Shown here in pieces: positions 35,238 to 44,534 of a stretch of DNA of 64,000 bases (position 1 is the stretch's first letter; each line of letters opens with the position of its first letter). The notes under the pieces are model-generated. The model did no database searches, was not told the DNA's origin, and saw nothing but the letters and a program-made list of their open reading frames with translations. This DNA is from Shewanella algae. Lineage in GTDB: Bacteria > Pseudomonadota > Gammaproteobacteria > Enterobacterales > Shewanellaceae. The stretch spans positions 1,889,001 to 1,953,000 of the forward strand of contig NZ_CP068230.1 of assembly GCF_009183365.2 (NCBI RefSeq), given 5' to 3'. Made by a program: the position numbers and the translations under genes.

Positions 35238-35696
35238 TCAGTCTCTGAACTCTTCGTCATAGGCCAGGCCGCTGACATCGGCCAGCTCTTTACCCAGCTC
35301 CTGCATTGCGGCCTTGCCCTTACGTCTCAGCAGGGTCACTCTCTGACCATCCTTGAGCATCAAGATCAAGTCCCAGTATCTGGGCTCGCCGAAATGGGGG
35401 CAGAGGCAAAATCCGCTGATTTCGGCCAGTGGCACCTTGAGTTGCCCTATGGGGTAGATACTGCGAATACTGTGCACCAGCACACAGGTATCTTTGTCTA
35501 TCAAGATTTTATGGCGACAGAACAACGCGTGCCAGCCGAGTGTTGCCCCCATGGCCCAACCGAGCAGCAATTCAGGGTTAAGCCCGAAATACACCTGTGC
35601 CAGAGTCAGCGCCGCCAGCGGCAGGCCGATTAACCAGGTCCAGCGGCCAAACACCAATTCGGCCCTTTGTGAGGAGTACTTGTTCCAGTGCGCCAT
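35238..35696 (-). CDS. Hypothetical membrane protein with PH-like cytoplasmic part (152 aa)
   Basis: Two N-terminal TM segments (about 18-60) followed by a beta-rich domain (ILIDKDTCVLVHSIRSIYPI onward) that resembles bacterial PH-like domains. GGGAG precedes the start. It lies 3 bp from the next gene, which has a similar layout, so the two probably act together. I do not recognise a named family. Confidence 0.65.
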   Translation of the reverse strand: MAHWNKYSSQRAELVFGRWTWLIGLPLAALTLAQVYFGLNPELLLGWAMGATLGWHALFCRHKILIDKDTCVLVHSIRSIYPIGQLKVPLAEISGFCLCPHFGEPRYWDLILMLKDGQRVTLLRRKGKAAMQELGKELADVSGLAYDEEFRD

Positions 35697-35699
35697 GGC

Positions 35700-36479
35700 T
35701 CAGCTCCCTAAGCGTGTCAGTAGCAGTCCGAGCAGGGCAAAAAGCGGCAGCGGCAGTGCCAGTTTCCACATCAGGTGTTGCTCCCAAATGGGCCGGTACT
35801 GACTGATGGATTGGCCAGTTTGAGTCGCGGCTTTAAGAGGCTTGGTTTCGGTATGGGGGGATTTTGCGGCCTGGCTCTCGGCCTCCGGCGCCAAGTCGCT
35901 TGGAGCTGTGTCAAAGGGCACGGCTTTCAACTCGGGCCAGGCAGTGACTTTTTCATAAACTTCAAGTTCATAGACTGCAAGCGGGCCGGCGCAGCCGCGC
36001 AAAAAGCCTATCAATGCCAGCGCCTCGGCCATATCTGTCAGGGTGTGGCGCTGTCCGAGCAGCACCAGCTGTACCCCATTGGGCGTTTGCGCCAGTGGGG
36101 TAATATGAATAGAGAGTTGACTGTAGGGCAGGGTTTTACGGGGCTTGGCTTTTATACGCCACCAGCCAGTGTATTCTTGAATCTCAGCGCTTTTAGGGTC
36201 AAACAGCCAACGCCTTCTCACCCCCAAACAGCCAATTGCCAGGGTTAACAACAGCAAGGCCGAGACGGCATGAAATACCTGTGATTTACCTGTCAGCACG
36301 ACAGCCATTAAACTTGAGGCCGACAGGGGAACCAGCATGATAAAGCCCCAGATTGTAGCCAGGGTTTGCTGTCTGCCAATAAAGTAGGCTCGTCCATCGG
36401 CATCCAGCTTTAAGTGCCAACGAGCGCCGCGGGGCAGTGCGCGATATTTTTTGTTTAACTCATCTTCCTTGGACATCAA
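35700..36479 (-). CDS. Hypothetical membrane protein (259 aa)
   Basis: Two central TM segments (about 42-85), a beta-rich cytoplasmic middle and one TM at the extreme C-terminus (PLPLFALLGLLLTRLGS), preceded by a polar Thr/Ala/Glu-rich linker. It shares architecture with its neighbour at 35238. Lies 4 bp downstream of the acetyltransferase gene; the three likely form one transcript. Function unknown. Confidence 0.6.
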   Translation of the reverse strand: MMSKEDELNKKYRALPRGARWHLKLDADGRAYFIGRQQTLATIWGFIMLVPLSASSLMAVVLTGKSQVFHAVSALLLLTLAIGCLGVRRRWLFDPKSAEIQEYTGWWRIKAKPRKTLPYSQLSIHITPLAQTPNGVQLVLLGQRHTLTDMAEALALIGFLRGCAGPLAVYELEVYEKVTAWPELKAVPFDTAPSDLAPEAESQAAKSPHTETKPLKAATQTGQSISQYRPIWEQHLMWKLALPLPLFALLGLLLTRLGS

Positions 36480-36483
36480 TCAG

Positions 36484-36930
36484 TTATCCTTTTGAGGTAT
36501 CAAGTGCCAGATGCAAAATAGGGAAGGGCTTACCCATGGCATCGAGTGCCGAGCGGGAGATCTGTTTAAAGCCTTGATGGCGGTAGAATCCGACCGCCTG
36601 TGGGTTTTGTTCATTGACATCGACCAAGTTGGCACCGAGGTCTTCGATGGCATGCTTGAGCAGGGCACTGCCTACGCCTTGGCCGCGAGCCCGGCTGTGA
36701 ACAAACAGCATCTCTATCTTGTCGTCTGCTACGCCCAGAAAGCCGACAATGGCTTTGGCCTCATCTCGTATACATCTGAGCGTCACCGCCGGGAAGGCCT
36801 TATCGAGGATCAGCGGCTTGAAAAAGGCGATATCGGCTTCGCTGATAAAGTCGTGGGTGGCGCGCACTGAATCTTCCCAGACTTGCAGCAGCTCAGCGAA
36901 GTCGGCACTGGATGGGGTTTCAATGTTCAT
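36484..36930 (-). CDS. GNAT-family N-acetyltransferase
   Basis: A 148-residue GNAT with the acetyl-CoA loop SRARGQGVGSALL (motif A, R/Q-x-x-G-x-G/A) and the C-terminal NPQAVGFYRHQGF element. It resembles YjaB/PhnO-like small acetyltransferases. Start 36930 gives the usual N-terminus; the ATG at 37002 adds an unrelated 24 residues. Substrate unknown. Confidence 0.8.
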   Translation of the reverse strand: MNIETPSSADFAELLQVWEDSVRATHDFISEADIAFFKPLILDKAFPAVTLRCIRDEAKAIVGFLGVADDKIEMLFVHSRARGQGVGSALLKHAIEDLGANLVDVNEQNPQAVGFYRHQGFKQISRSALDAMGKPFPILHLALDTSKG

Positions 36931-37085
36931 ATCTTGTGGTTTTCCAATCCTGGGTCGGGTTGTGGTGCTCTTTGAGAGCCAGGCCGAGCAGGATGCGCTC
37001 ATCTTTCCCCGGCGCTTCCTGCAGTTGCATGGTTTATATCCATGGGCTTAATTAGGCTCTGGTTAGCGCTACTCAGCCGCTGAGG

Positions 37086-37334
37086 TTATTGCCCGGCTTG
37101 CACCATTTGCAGAATTTTGCGGGCCTTCTCAAAGTGATCCAGTTTGTGGGTCTGGATCCACCAGGTAGCGGCCTCCATGAGCAACTCGGGATCATCATTC
37201 TTGTTGGCAAAGAAGGCATAGAAGGAGACGCCAACATTCTCGCCCTTCTGGGCGATTTTTTGCTGGCAAATATGGATAACTTTTTGTCGCAGGCTGGCAC
37301 GCATCTCGATTGTTCCCTCAATCTGAAAAGTCAT
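37086..37334 (-). CDS. Conserved hypothetical protein, DUF6500-like (82 aa)
   Basis: Contains KGENVGVSFYAFFANKNDDP and WWIQTHKLDHFEKA, a block I associate with small uncharacterised DUF6500 proteins of marine gammaproteobacteria. The start is 2 bp after the stop of the YjbR-like gene, so the two are coupled. An internal Met at residue 11 (MRASLRQK) is an alternative start. No function known. Confidence 0.7.
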   Translation of the reverse strand: MTFQIEGTIEMRASLRQKVIHICQQKIAQKGENVGVSFYAFFANKNDDPELLMEAATWWIQTHKLDHFEKARKILQMVQAGQ

Positions 37335-37336
37335 TT

Positions 37337-37714
37337 TTAGGTGTTTTGCTGTTGCAACTGGGCTTGTTGCGCCTTGGTCAGTTTACTGACAACCAGGGCG
37401 TAGGATGCCTCAATCAGGTCACGGAGCATATCCTCGCTGACCTCACCATTCAAGGTTAGCGTGAACCAATGCTGCTTATTCATGTAATAGCCGGGCACTA
37501 TCGCCTCAAAGCTATCGATCAGTGCCTGCACGTTGGCAGGTTTGGCCTTGAGTGTCACCCTAGGGGGCGTTTCCTGCTCGGCCAGCAGAGCAAACATCTT
37601 ACCCATGACCTTATAGACTCTGGCCTCAGGACCAAAAGGATAGTCGGCAGTGGCGTTGGGGCATTGCTGTAACAGTTTCTTGAGTTGTGTCAGTGTCATG
37701 GCGTTCTCTGTCAT
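37337..37714 (-). CDS. MmcQ/YjbR-family protein
   Basis: A 125-residue CyaY-like-fold protein with the family hallmarks ADYPFGPEARVYKVMGKMFAL near the start and LKAKPANVQALIDSF, PGYYMNKQHWFTL. Often annotated as DNA-binding, though the role is not established. Starts at 37714 or Met6 (37699). Forms a tight pair with the DUF6500-like gene. Confidence 0.85.
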   Translation of the reverse strand: MTENAMTLTQLKKLLQQCPNATADYPFGPEARVYKVMGKMFALLAEQETPPRVTLKAKPANVQALIDSFEAIVPGYYMNKQHWFTLTLNGEVSEDMLRDLIEASYALVVSKLTKAQQAQLQQQNT

Positions 37715-37738
37715 TTTTGGGGGAGTATAATACCGGCT

Positions 37739-38089
37739 TCAGTCGACGTTTTGTTGATAACCGAACAGGACAAGCGTATCGGTCCCAAATTGGCAAGGGA
37801 GCTGACCTAGGGTTTTCAGGTCCGTGCTCAGCTCTGAGAATAAATCTGTCATCTCGTTTGCTCCCCAAGCCGATATTCTGGCTGGACGTTTTACTTTCAA
37901 CTTGTCTATCTCGTTGTAGCTGACTGAACATCTTACATAAGTAAAGTGTGTCGCACCCAGCTCAGATAGAATCAGATCGGCGCGTTCGACATCCAGTGGA
38001 AAGTCTTCATCCTGCAGGCGTTTGAGCTGTAGATAGACGGGGTACTTGGCCAGAACAGTCAATACCTTGCGCCACTTGGTGTTACTCAT
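37739..38089 (-). CDS. Hypothetical protein (116 aa), DUF6678-like
   Basis: Begins MSNTKWRKVLTVLAKYP and contains DVERADLILSELGATHFTYV. The NTKWR start reminds me of a small uncharacterised family (DUF6678), but I cannot confirm it. Predicted soluble. Start set at 38089; an ATG four codons upstream is also possible. Confidence 0.6.
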   Translation of the reverse strand: MSNTKWRKVLTVLAKYPVYLQLKRLQDEDFPLDVERADLILSELGATHFTYVRCSVSYNEIDKLKVKRPARISAWGANEMTDLFSELSTDLKTLGQLPCQFGTDTLVLFGYQQNVD

Positions 38090-38177
38090 GAGTCCGTGCA
38101 TGGAAACAAGTCTCTAAATTGAACAAGGCGCAAACACGCCCTCAGGAGAAAAGGCATATTGCAGCCTGGCCAGGCCT

Positions 38178-38594
38178 TCAGCCATTGAAGCGTTTACACA
38201 TAAAATACCTGTCCGGACTGCCGGGAATTCCGCTGACCGAGCCGACAACTTCAAACCCTTGTTTGGCATAAAATGCCGGCGCCTGAAACGACAAAGTGTC
38301 GAGCTGCGCAGCCAGGCACCCCCGTTTGATTGCCTCTTGCTCGCACAGAGCCATTAAGCGGCTGCCAAGACCTGAACCTCTATGCGCCTTCGCGACCCAA
38401 ACCACCTCAATCAGCAACTGGCGATAGATGCTGCGGCCACTCACGCCACCAATGAGTTGCCCCTCGGAATCGCGTGCTATGGCGGCCAGAGGTTGGCTAG
38501 TTTCGTTTATATAGCTGTGATTATAGGTTCTGAGCTTGTCGATAAGCTCATTTTGCAGGTCATCATCAACTTGCTGTAAAAGGTCAATCTGCAT
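38178..38594 (-). CDS. GNAT-family N-acetyltransferase
   Basis: A 138-residue GNAT with the strand WVAKAHRGSGLGSRLM (acetyl-CoA motif RGSGLG) and FYAKQGFEVVG near the C-terminus. Single gene. The substrate is unknown; proteins of this size and shape are often small-molecule or toxin-like acetyltransferases, but no RHH/HTH partner gene is adjacent. Confidence 0.8.
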   Translation of the reverse strand: MQIDLLQQVDDDLQNELIDKLRTYNHSYINETSQPLAAIARDSEGQLIGGVSGRSIYRQLLIEVVWVAKAHRGSGLGSRLMALCEQEAIKRGCLAAQLDTLSFQAPAFYAKQGFEVVGSVSGIPGSPDRYFMCKRFNG

Positions 38595-38694
38595 ACCGAT
38601 TTCCTTGAGTTGTTGTTGGTTGTTTTGGATCCAGTCTTAATCAAATCAGGGGTTAAGGCTGCTGTCGTTTTATGCTCAAGGCCCAAGATCAAGG

Positions 38695-39228
38695 CTAATG
38701 CTCAAGGTTGAGTGTTGCGTTATCTATCAAGGTCAGATATCCCTGCTCTTCGGTCAGTTTGATCAAAACCGACAAGGTGACTTCCCTTAACGGTTCGCTT
38801 GTATCAGCAAGGCCCGCGTCGATGGAAAAGCTGTACTCTGTGGGTGTCTCGGTATTTATCAACGCCTGCACTTGCCTGAAACTGCTTATTGCCGTTTCAG
38901 AGAGTGCCAATTGGTAATGGTGTTTCATAGGGCTGGTGCTGAACAGTCCCTCGTTTGGGGGGATAATCTCAGTCGATTCCAGTCTGAGCGGGAAGCGATA
39001 ACTGGATATTCCCTTACTGCTATCCAGCTCCAGGGTCAGTTCAGTGGTATCAAGGTCGAGTTTGCCCGGCGCATCGATAAGGATCTGCGATCTGATGACT
39101 TGCGGGTTTAATTGAACAAAATCCTGCTCATCGAAGGAGCTTAGACTGAGCATGGTGCCAAGTGGAATATTGGCACAACCGACAATAAAAAAGCTTATCC
39201 CAAAAACAGCTAACATCCTTTTTATCAT
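38695..39228 (-). CDS. Hypothetical lipoprotein (177 aa)
   Basis: Starts MIKRMLAVFGISFFIVGCAN with a clear lipobox IVGC, so it is a probable lipoprotein; the mature part is beta-rich with no recognised domain. Start 39228 follows AGGGAAAG; the ATG at 39291 would put 21 polar residues before the signal peptide. Function unknown. Confidence 0.72.
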   Translation of the reverse strand: MIKRMLAVFGISFFIVGCANIPLGTMLSLSSFDEQDFVQLNPQVIRSQILIDAPGKLDLDTTELTLELDSSKGISSYRFPLRLESTEIIPPNEGLFSTSPMKHHYQLALSETAISSFRQVQALINTETPTEYSFSIDAGLADTSEPLREVTLSVLIKLTEEQGYLTLIDNATLNLEH

Positions 39229-39292
39229 TATTCTTTCCCTGTCCTTTATACAATCAAGTCTGATAGTGAATTTGGATTTGCTGATGAGCATG

Positions 39293-39628
39293 CTAATCGA
39301 GCCATTGCCCGGATTGCTCCAGGATCAACTCGCCATGTTGATTGGTGACGCTAAGCTCGCCAAAGACGGAAACAAAGTAATTGATTGAGCCGTTTTGAAA
39401 CTCATAGCAGGGGGTAACACCATCATTGCACATAGTGTGTACTGTTCTGCCGGTTAATCTTATTTGATTCCCCGACTTTTTGGACTGGCCTATATAGGAA
39501 ACATCGTCACATAACATTTCACTTTCACAGTTGATTTCTATCTCTATTTTATAACCATCCGTTTCCAGTGTTTAGGCCATAGCGGCAGTCGAGAATAGAA
39601 TAATCGGGAGGCCAAATAGTCTTCTCAT
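39293..39628 (-). pseudogene. Broken gene for a small secreted protein (in-frame stop)
   Basis: The frame opens at 39628 with a good signal peptide, MRRLFGLPIILFSTAAMA, then meets a TAA at 39572-39574 exactly where mature protein would begin, and continues open (TLETDGYKIEIEINCESEML...) to 39293. The downstream part has four Cys residues and looks like a disulfide-stabilised periplasmic protein. A single substitution of the TAA would restore a 111-residue secreted protein. The open part alone lacks any ribosome site. Confidence 0.7.
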
Positions 39629-39937
39629 ACTTGAGTTCCGCTTGGTGTAGTTGGTTGTCAGTCGCGGTTTGAGACTGGGCTCCTGAAGCGTATCTGAGTG
39701 CTGCGCGGCTCTATCCCAAGCCATTGCCTTAAATACAGCTTTAAAACAGTGTATTAAAACAATAGCTACCGCACGGCCGAAAGTCCCTTTCGTCCCTGAA
39801 GCCGAGATGATTAGCTTGATACAAGGATCTCGGTTTTACATGCTTCTCTTTGCAACCGCATAGAGAATGATTCAAGGGTATCTTGTTACCCTGTGCCAAC
39901 ACAAGTAACAAGCGCAAAGTCATTGTAAGGCAAACAT
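39629..39937. other. Gene-free interval before the trp terminator
   Basis: No ORF with codon use or a start site I can support; a 60-codon minus-strand frame (39741-39923) looks spurious. Confidence 0.5.
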
Positions 39938-39963
39938 AAAAAAGCCAGGGAATACCCTGGCTG
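39938..39963 (-). terminator. Terminator of the trp operon
   Basis: On the minus strand AGCCAGGG-TATT-CCCTGGCT is followed by six T residues, 22 bp after the trpA stop codon. Confidence 0.9.
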
Positions 39964-39984
39964 GAGGATTAAAGAGGGCTGAGA

Positions 39985-40788
39985 TTAGCTGGCGTCCTTC
40001 ATGGCATGGGTAAAGTCGGCCAAAGTGCTCAATAGCATATCGGGTGCATTTTGGTGTTGCTCAATGATCCTGACCACGGCAGAGCCCGAGATGGCACCGG
40101 CGGCGCCGGCGGCAATTGCGGCGCTGACCTGAGCCGGCTCGGCAATACCGAACCCCAACAGTGGAGGCGGCGCATCGAAGGCTTTGAGCTTGGCCAGTAC
40201 CTCATCCACCGGCATACCTGCCTTATTGTCGGCGCCTGTTACCCCGGCGCGGGACAGCAGATAGGTGTAGCCTTCAGCGGCTTCACTCACCGCCTTGAGG
40301 GTATCATCATCGGCATTGGGTGGCGCAATAAAGATAGGCGCTATGGCATGGGCCTTGGCGGCTTCTATAAAAGGTGCGGCTTCCTCAACCGGCACGTCGG
40401 CTATCAGCACTGAATCCACCCCGGCCTCGGCGGCGCGGCGATAGAAGTTGTCGATGCCGTTGGCGTACACCAGATTGGCGTACAACAGCAGGCCGATGGG
40501 CAACTCAGGATAACGGTTACGTACCTCGGCGATAAGCCCGAAGCACTTGGCTGGCGTGGTACCTGCCGCCAGCGCCCGTAAGTTGGCGCCCTGGATCACC
40601 GGGCCATCGGCCAGCGGGTCGGAAAAGGGGAAGCCCAGCTCAAGGGCGTCGGCACCATGGGCAATCAGGGTGTCGATAATCTGCAGCGACAGCTCAGGGC
40701 CGGGATCGCCCAGTGTCACAAAGGGAACAAAGGCGCCGCGGCCTTCGGCATGCAGCCGGGCAAAAGTGGTTTGATAACGTGTACTCAT
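39985..40788 (-). CDS. trpA: Tryptophan synthase alpha subunit
   Basis: Cleaves indole-3-glycerol phosphate to indole, which passes through a tunnel to TrpB. The 267-residue TIM barrel has the catalytic Glu and Asp in LELGFPFSDPLADGP (about 48-61). Its ATG overlaps the trpB stop (ATGA), typical of coupled translation of the alpha2beta2 complex. Confidence 0.98.
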   Translation of the reverse strand: MSTRYQTTFARLHAEGRGAFVPFVTLGDPGPELSLQIIDTLIAHGADALELGFPFSDPLADGPVIQGANLRALAAGTTPAKCFGLIAEVRNRYPELPIGLLLYANLVYANGIDNFYRRAAEAGVDSVLIADVPVEEAAPFIEAAKAHAIAPIFIAPPNADDDTLKAVSEAAEGYTYLLSRAGVTGADNKAGMPVDEVLAKLKAFDAPPPLLGFGIAEPAQVSAAIAAGAAGAISGSAVVRIIEQHQNAPDMLLSTLADFTHAMKDAS

Positions 40789-42014
40789 GCCTGTGACTCC
40801 TGTGATTTATCTGACTGCGCAGATGCAGCCTGGCGCTCTGCCAGGATATCGGAAACGGTAAATATGTCTTTATCGCCGCGGCCGGAGAGGTTAACCACCA
40901 GTATGGTTTCTTCGCGGCACTCTTTGGCAAGCCTGATGGCATAGGCCAGCGCGTGGGCCGACTCCAGCGCCGGAATAATCCCTTCGCAGCGGGCCAGTAA
41001 CTGGAAGGCCTCCAGCGCCTCCTCATCGGTGGCCGACTCATAGGTGGCGCGTCCGGTGGCGTTGAGGTGGGCGTGTTGCGGGCCCACAGAGGGGAAATCC
41101 AACCCGGCAGAGATGGAGTAAGATTCTTCTATCTGGCCGTTGCTGTCCTGCATCAAGGGCGCCTTCATGCCAAAAAATATGCCAGTCTTGCCGTGCCGCA
41201 GCGGCGCGCCGTGCATCGGCGTATCTATGCCTTTTCCGGCCGGCTCAACGCCTATGAGGCGCACCGAGGCTTCATCTATGAAGTCGGCAAACATACCTAT
41301 GGCGTTGGAGCCGCCGCCAACACAGGCAATGACGGCGTCCGGCAGTCGGCCTTCACGCTCAAGGATCTGCGCCTTGGTTTCGGCGCCTATCATGCGCTGG
41401 AACTCCCTGACTATGGTGGGGAAGGGGTGAGGCCCGGCGGCGGTACCCAGCAGGTAGTGCGCCTTGTCATAGCTGCCGGACCAGTCGCGCATCGCCTCGT
41501 TGCAGGCATCTTTGAGAGTGGCAGAGCCTGAGGTGACAGGAATGACCTCGGCACCCATCAAACGCATGCGGAACACATTAGGGCTTTGGCGCTCCACATC
41601 TTTGGCGCCCATGTAGATTTTACACTTAAGGCCCAGCAGGGCGCAGGCCAGGGCGGTGGCCACCCCGTGTTGACCGGCGCCGGTTTCGGCGATGATCTCT
41701 TTTTTACCCATGCGCTTGGCCAGCAGCGCCTGCCCCAGCACCTGGTTGGTCTTGTGGGCGCCGCCATGCAGCAGATCTTCCCGCTTGAGGTAGATTTTCA
41801 CCTTGTCATTGGGCGACAGGTTACGGGTCAGGGTCAAGGCGGTGGGGCGCCCGGCATAGTTTTTCAAAAGCTCGGTGAACTCGGCCTGAAAGGCGGGATC
41901 ATTCTGGGCCTCGACAAAGGCGCTTTCCAACTGTTTCAGCGCCGGCATCAAAATCTGCGGCACATACATGCCGCCGTATTCCCCGAAATAAGGGTTGAGT
42001 TTTAACTCGCTCAT
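40785..42014 (-). CDS. trpB: Tryptophan synthase beta subunit
   Basis: PLP enzyme that condenses indole with serine. The 409-residue protein has the PLP Lys in GGAHKTNQ (near 98), phosphate-binding GGGSNAIGMF and LNPYFGEYGGMYVPQ at the N-terminus. Start 42014 is the family start (MSELKLNPYFG); the frame's earlier ATG at 42164 lies within the trpCF gene. It is slightly longer than the 397-residue E. coli protein. Confidence 0.98.
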   Translation of the reverse strand: MSELKLNPYFGEYGGMYVPQILMPALKQLESAFVEAQNDPAFQAEFTELLKNYAGRPTALTLTRNLSPNDKVKIYLKREDLLHGGAHKTNQVLGQALLAKRMGKKEIIAETGAGQHGVATALACALLGLKCKIYMGAKDVERQSPNVFRMRLMGAEVIPVTSGSATLKDACNEAMRDWSGSYDKAHYLLGTAAGPHPFPTIVREFQRMIGAETKAQILEREGRLPDAVIACVGGGSNAIGMFADFIDEASVRLIGVEPAGKGIDTPMHGAPLRHGKTGIFFGMKAPLMQDSNGQIEESYSISAGLDFPSVGPQHAHLNATGRATYESATDEEALEAFQLLARCEGIIPALESAHALAYAIRLAKECREETILVVNLSGRGDKDIFTVSDILAERQAASAQSDKSQESQA

Positions 42015-42072
42015 ACTGCTTTCCTTAGGATACTTGTTGCGCCTGTCTGACAGGCAAATACTGTTGTTCTTG

Positions 42073-43461
42073 TCAGGCTTTGAGTTGCTTAAACACCGCC
42101 TGCAGTGCTGCTCTGTCTTTGATGCCGGGGGCGCTTTCCACCCCAGAGTTAAAGTCCAGCCCAAAAAAGCCCTGGGTGGCAGCCAAGGCGGCGTTGTCCG
42201 GACTCAGGCCACCGGCAAGCATGGCGCGCTCGCGCTGGGCAAGCCCTTGCTGCCAATCGAAATGTTTGCCGGTACCACCAAAGCTGTCGCCGCTTTTACT
42301 GTCATAGAGATAACGGTCGGCGCCTTCCGGCAAGGCTGGCAGCTCGCCGCCGTCGACATTGACCGGAACAGCCTTCCAGATCTCGGCCTGGTGCCCATTT
42401 TGCTCAAGCAGCTGCTTGAGCTTGGCAATATCTTCGCTTGATTCACTGCCATGAAGCTGCAGCGCGCTCAGTTTCAGCTCATTGGCCAGCTCGGCCATCT
42501 GAGTCGGTGATTCATTGACAAATACCCCCACCATCGCCAGTTTACGCGGCTGCTCGGCGTTATAACGGCACAGCTCGGCGGCGTGGGCGCGGCTGACACA
42601 ACGGGGGGACTTGGCGGCGAAGATCAGGCCGCCATAGACGGCACCGGATTTTGCCGCATCCAGCAGATCCTGCTCCCGGGTCAGGCCACACACCTTGTTG
42701 TTGCCATAGATAAGGCGGCGACAGGCCAGATCCAAATCGGCCTCGGCCATCAGCGAGCTGCCTACCAAAAAGCCGTCGACCAGCGGGCTGAGGCGGCGTA
42801 CATCCTCACGGCTGTAGATCCCGGATTCGCTGATGATCAGTGTCCCCTCGGGGATCTTGGGAGCTAAGTATTCTGTCATCGCCAGATCTGTACTCAGATC
42901 CCTGAGGTTGCGGTTGTTGATGCCAATAATCGGCGCGCCCAGAGCCAGCGCCCGCTTGAGTTCTTCCTCGTTGGAGACTTCGGTGAGGGTGTCGAGGGCA
43001 TATTGCTCGGCTTCGCTCGCCAGCAATCGATATTGTTCATCGCTGAGTACCGACAGCATCAGCAAGATGGCATCGGCGCCCTGATGGGCCGCCAACTTAA
43101 CCTGATAAGGCGAAACAAAAAAGTCTTTGCACAATACCGGTTGTTTGATTCTGGCACGCACCTTGGGCAAATAGCGAAAGTCACCCTGAAAGAAGGCCTC
43201 GTCTGTCAGTACCGACACCGCGGAGGCGTAGCGGCTGTAAACATCGGCAATGGCAACCGGATCGAAGTCTTTGCGGATAAGCCCTTTGGAGGGGCTGGCC
43301 TTCTTGCATTCCAGAATAAAGCCGGCGCCTTTTGCACTGAGTGCCTGATACAGGCTGCGATTCGACGTCTTGGGCGTCAGGCTCTCTTCGGGAAAACGCA
43401 GCTTGAGGGCTTCAATATGCTGCTGCTTGGTGGCGACGATACGCTCAAGCACGTTACTCAT
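42073..43461 (-). CDS. trpCF: Bifunctional indole-3-glycerol-phosphate synthase / PRA isomerase
   Basis: Fused TrpC-TrpF as in E. coli, 462 residues. The N-terminal half has FILECKKASPSKG (IGPS substrate site) and the Glu-containing LIISESGIY; the C-terminal PRAI half contains VCGLTREQDLLDAAKSGA and the GGLSPDN phosphate loop. Start overlaps the trpD stop. Separated from trpB by 58 bp, the only gap in the operon. Confidence 0.97.
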   Translation of the reverse strand: MSNVLERIVATKQQHIEALKLRFPEESLTPKTSNRSLYQALSAKGAGFILECKKASPSKGLIRKDFDPVAIADVYSRYASAVSVLTDEAFFQGDFRYLPKVRARIKQPVLCKDFFVSPYQVKLAAHQGADAILLMLSVLSDEQYRLLASEAEQYALDTLTEVSNEEELKRALALGAPIIGINNRNLRDLSTDLAMTEYLAPKIPEGTLIISESGIYSREDVRRLSPLVDGFLVGSSLMAEADLDLACRRLIYGNNKVCGLTREQDLLDAAKSGAVYGGLIFAAKSPRCVSRAHAAELCRYNAEQPRKLAMVGVFVNESPTQMAELANELKLSALQLHGSESSEDIAKLKQLLEQNGHQAEIWKAVPVNVDGGELPALPEGADRYLYDSKSGDSFGGTGKHFDWQQGLAQRERAMLAGGLSPDNAALAATQGFFGLDFNSGVESAPGIKDRAALQAVFKQLKA

Positions 43462-44534
43462 GATATAGCTCCTGCCTTGCTCGGTTGTGGTGAGTTGGCG
43501 TCATTGTTTTCAGCCTGGGTTTGGTGAGCCTTGTCTGCCAGGGCGTTGAGTTTGGCGCAGGCGCGGCCATCATCCAGGGTGGCCAGGGCCAGTTGGGTGG
43601 CCTGTTTGAGATTGTCTGCCTTGCCGGCGAGATAGAGCACGCAGGCGGCATTGATGGCCACGGCGTGACGCTGGGCGGCGCTGCCTTTACCGGCGAACAG
43701 TGCTTGGGTAATAAGGGCGTTTTCTGCCGGGGTGCCGCCTTCCAGCTCGGCCAGCGTCGCTTGTGGCACGCCAAAGTCTGCCGGGGTGACGCGATATTCC
43801 ACTATCTCTGCACCCTTGAGTTCGGCCACCTGGGTTTCGCCGTGCAGCGCCACTTCATCCAGGCCGCTGCCGTGAACGACCATGGCGCCTTTGACGCCAA
43901 GGGCCCGCAACACCTCGGCGATGGGGCGAACCAAGCTCGGGCTGTAGACCCCGAGCAGCATATAGTCGGGGCGAGCCGGATTAATCAGCGGGCCGAGTAC
44001 ATTGAACAGGGTGCGGGTCTTGAGCGCCTGGCGTACAGGCACAGCGTGCCGCACTCCACCGTGATAATGGGGTGCAAACAGAAAACACAGGCCGTTGTCT
44101 GCAAGGTGTTTGGCGGCGCACTCGGGCGACATGGTCAAGTCTATGCCGAATTGTGCCAGCAGATCGGAAGAGCCCGACTTGCTGGACACCCCGCGGTTGC
44201 CGTGTTTGGCAACATTGACCCCGGCTGCGGCTGCAACAAAGGCGGCCGTGGTAGAGATATTGATGGTGTTGTGGCCGTCACCGCCGGTGCCGACAATATC
44301 CACTACCCTTTGACATTGGTGCGAAAACGGCTTGGCGGCGGCCAGCAGGGCATCGGCGGCGCCGCTGATCTCGTCTATGGTTTCGCCCTTGAGCTTGAGC
44401 GCGATCAGCATGGCCGCCATCTGGCTTTCACTGAGCTTGCCGTCGATAAGCTCGGCAAACAGGCTGGCGGCCTGGCTACGGCTCAAAGACTCGCCCCGGT
44501 ACAGGCGGTCGAACAGAGGTTGCAGTTCAGTCAT
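43458..44534 (-). CDS. trpD: Anthranilate phosphoribosyltransferase
   Basis: A 358-residue enzyme with the PRPP-binding motifs VGTGGDGHNTINIST (about 84-98) and KHGNRGVSSKSGSSD. Unlike E. coli, trpD and trpG are separate genes here, the usual Shewanella/Vibrio arrangement. An 8-bp overlap with trpG. Confidence 0.97.
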   Translation of the reverse strand: MTELQPLFDRLYRGESLSRSQAASLFAELIDGKLSESQMAAMLIALKLKGETIDEISGAADALLAAAKPFSHQCQRVVDIVGTGGDGHNTINISTTAAFVAAAAGVNVAKHGNRGVSSKSGSSDLLAQFGIDLTMSPECAAKHLADNGLCFLFAPHYHGGVRHAVPVRQALKTRTLFNVLGPLINPARPDYMLLGVYSPSLVRPIAEVLRALGVKGAMVVHGSGLDEVALHGETQVAELKGAEIVEYRVTPADFGVPQATLAELEGGTPAENALITQALFAGKGSAAQRHAVAINAACVLYLAGKADNLKQATQLALATLDDGRACAKLNALADKAHQTQAENNDANSPQPSKAGAIS

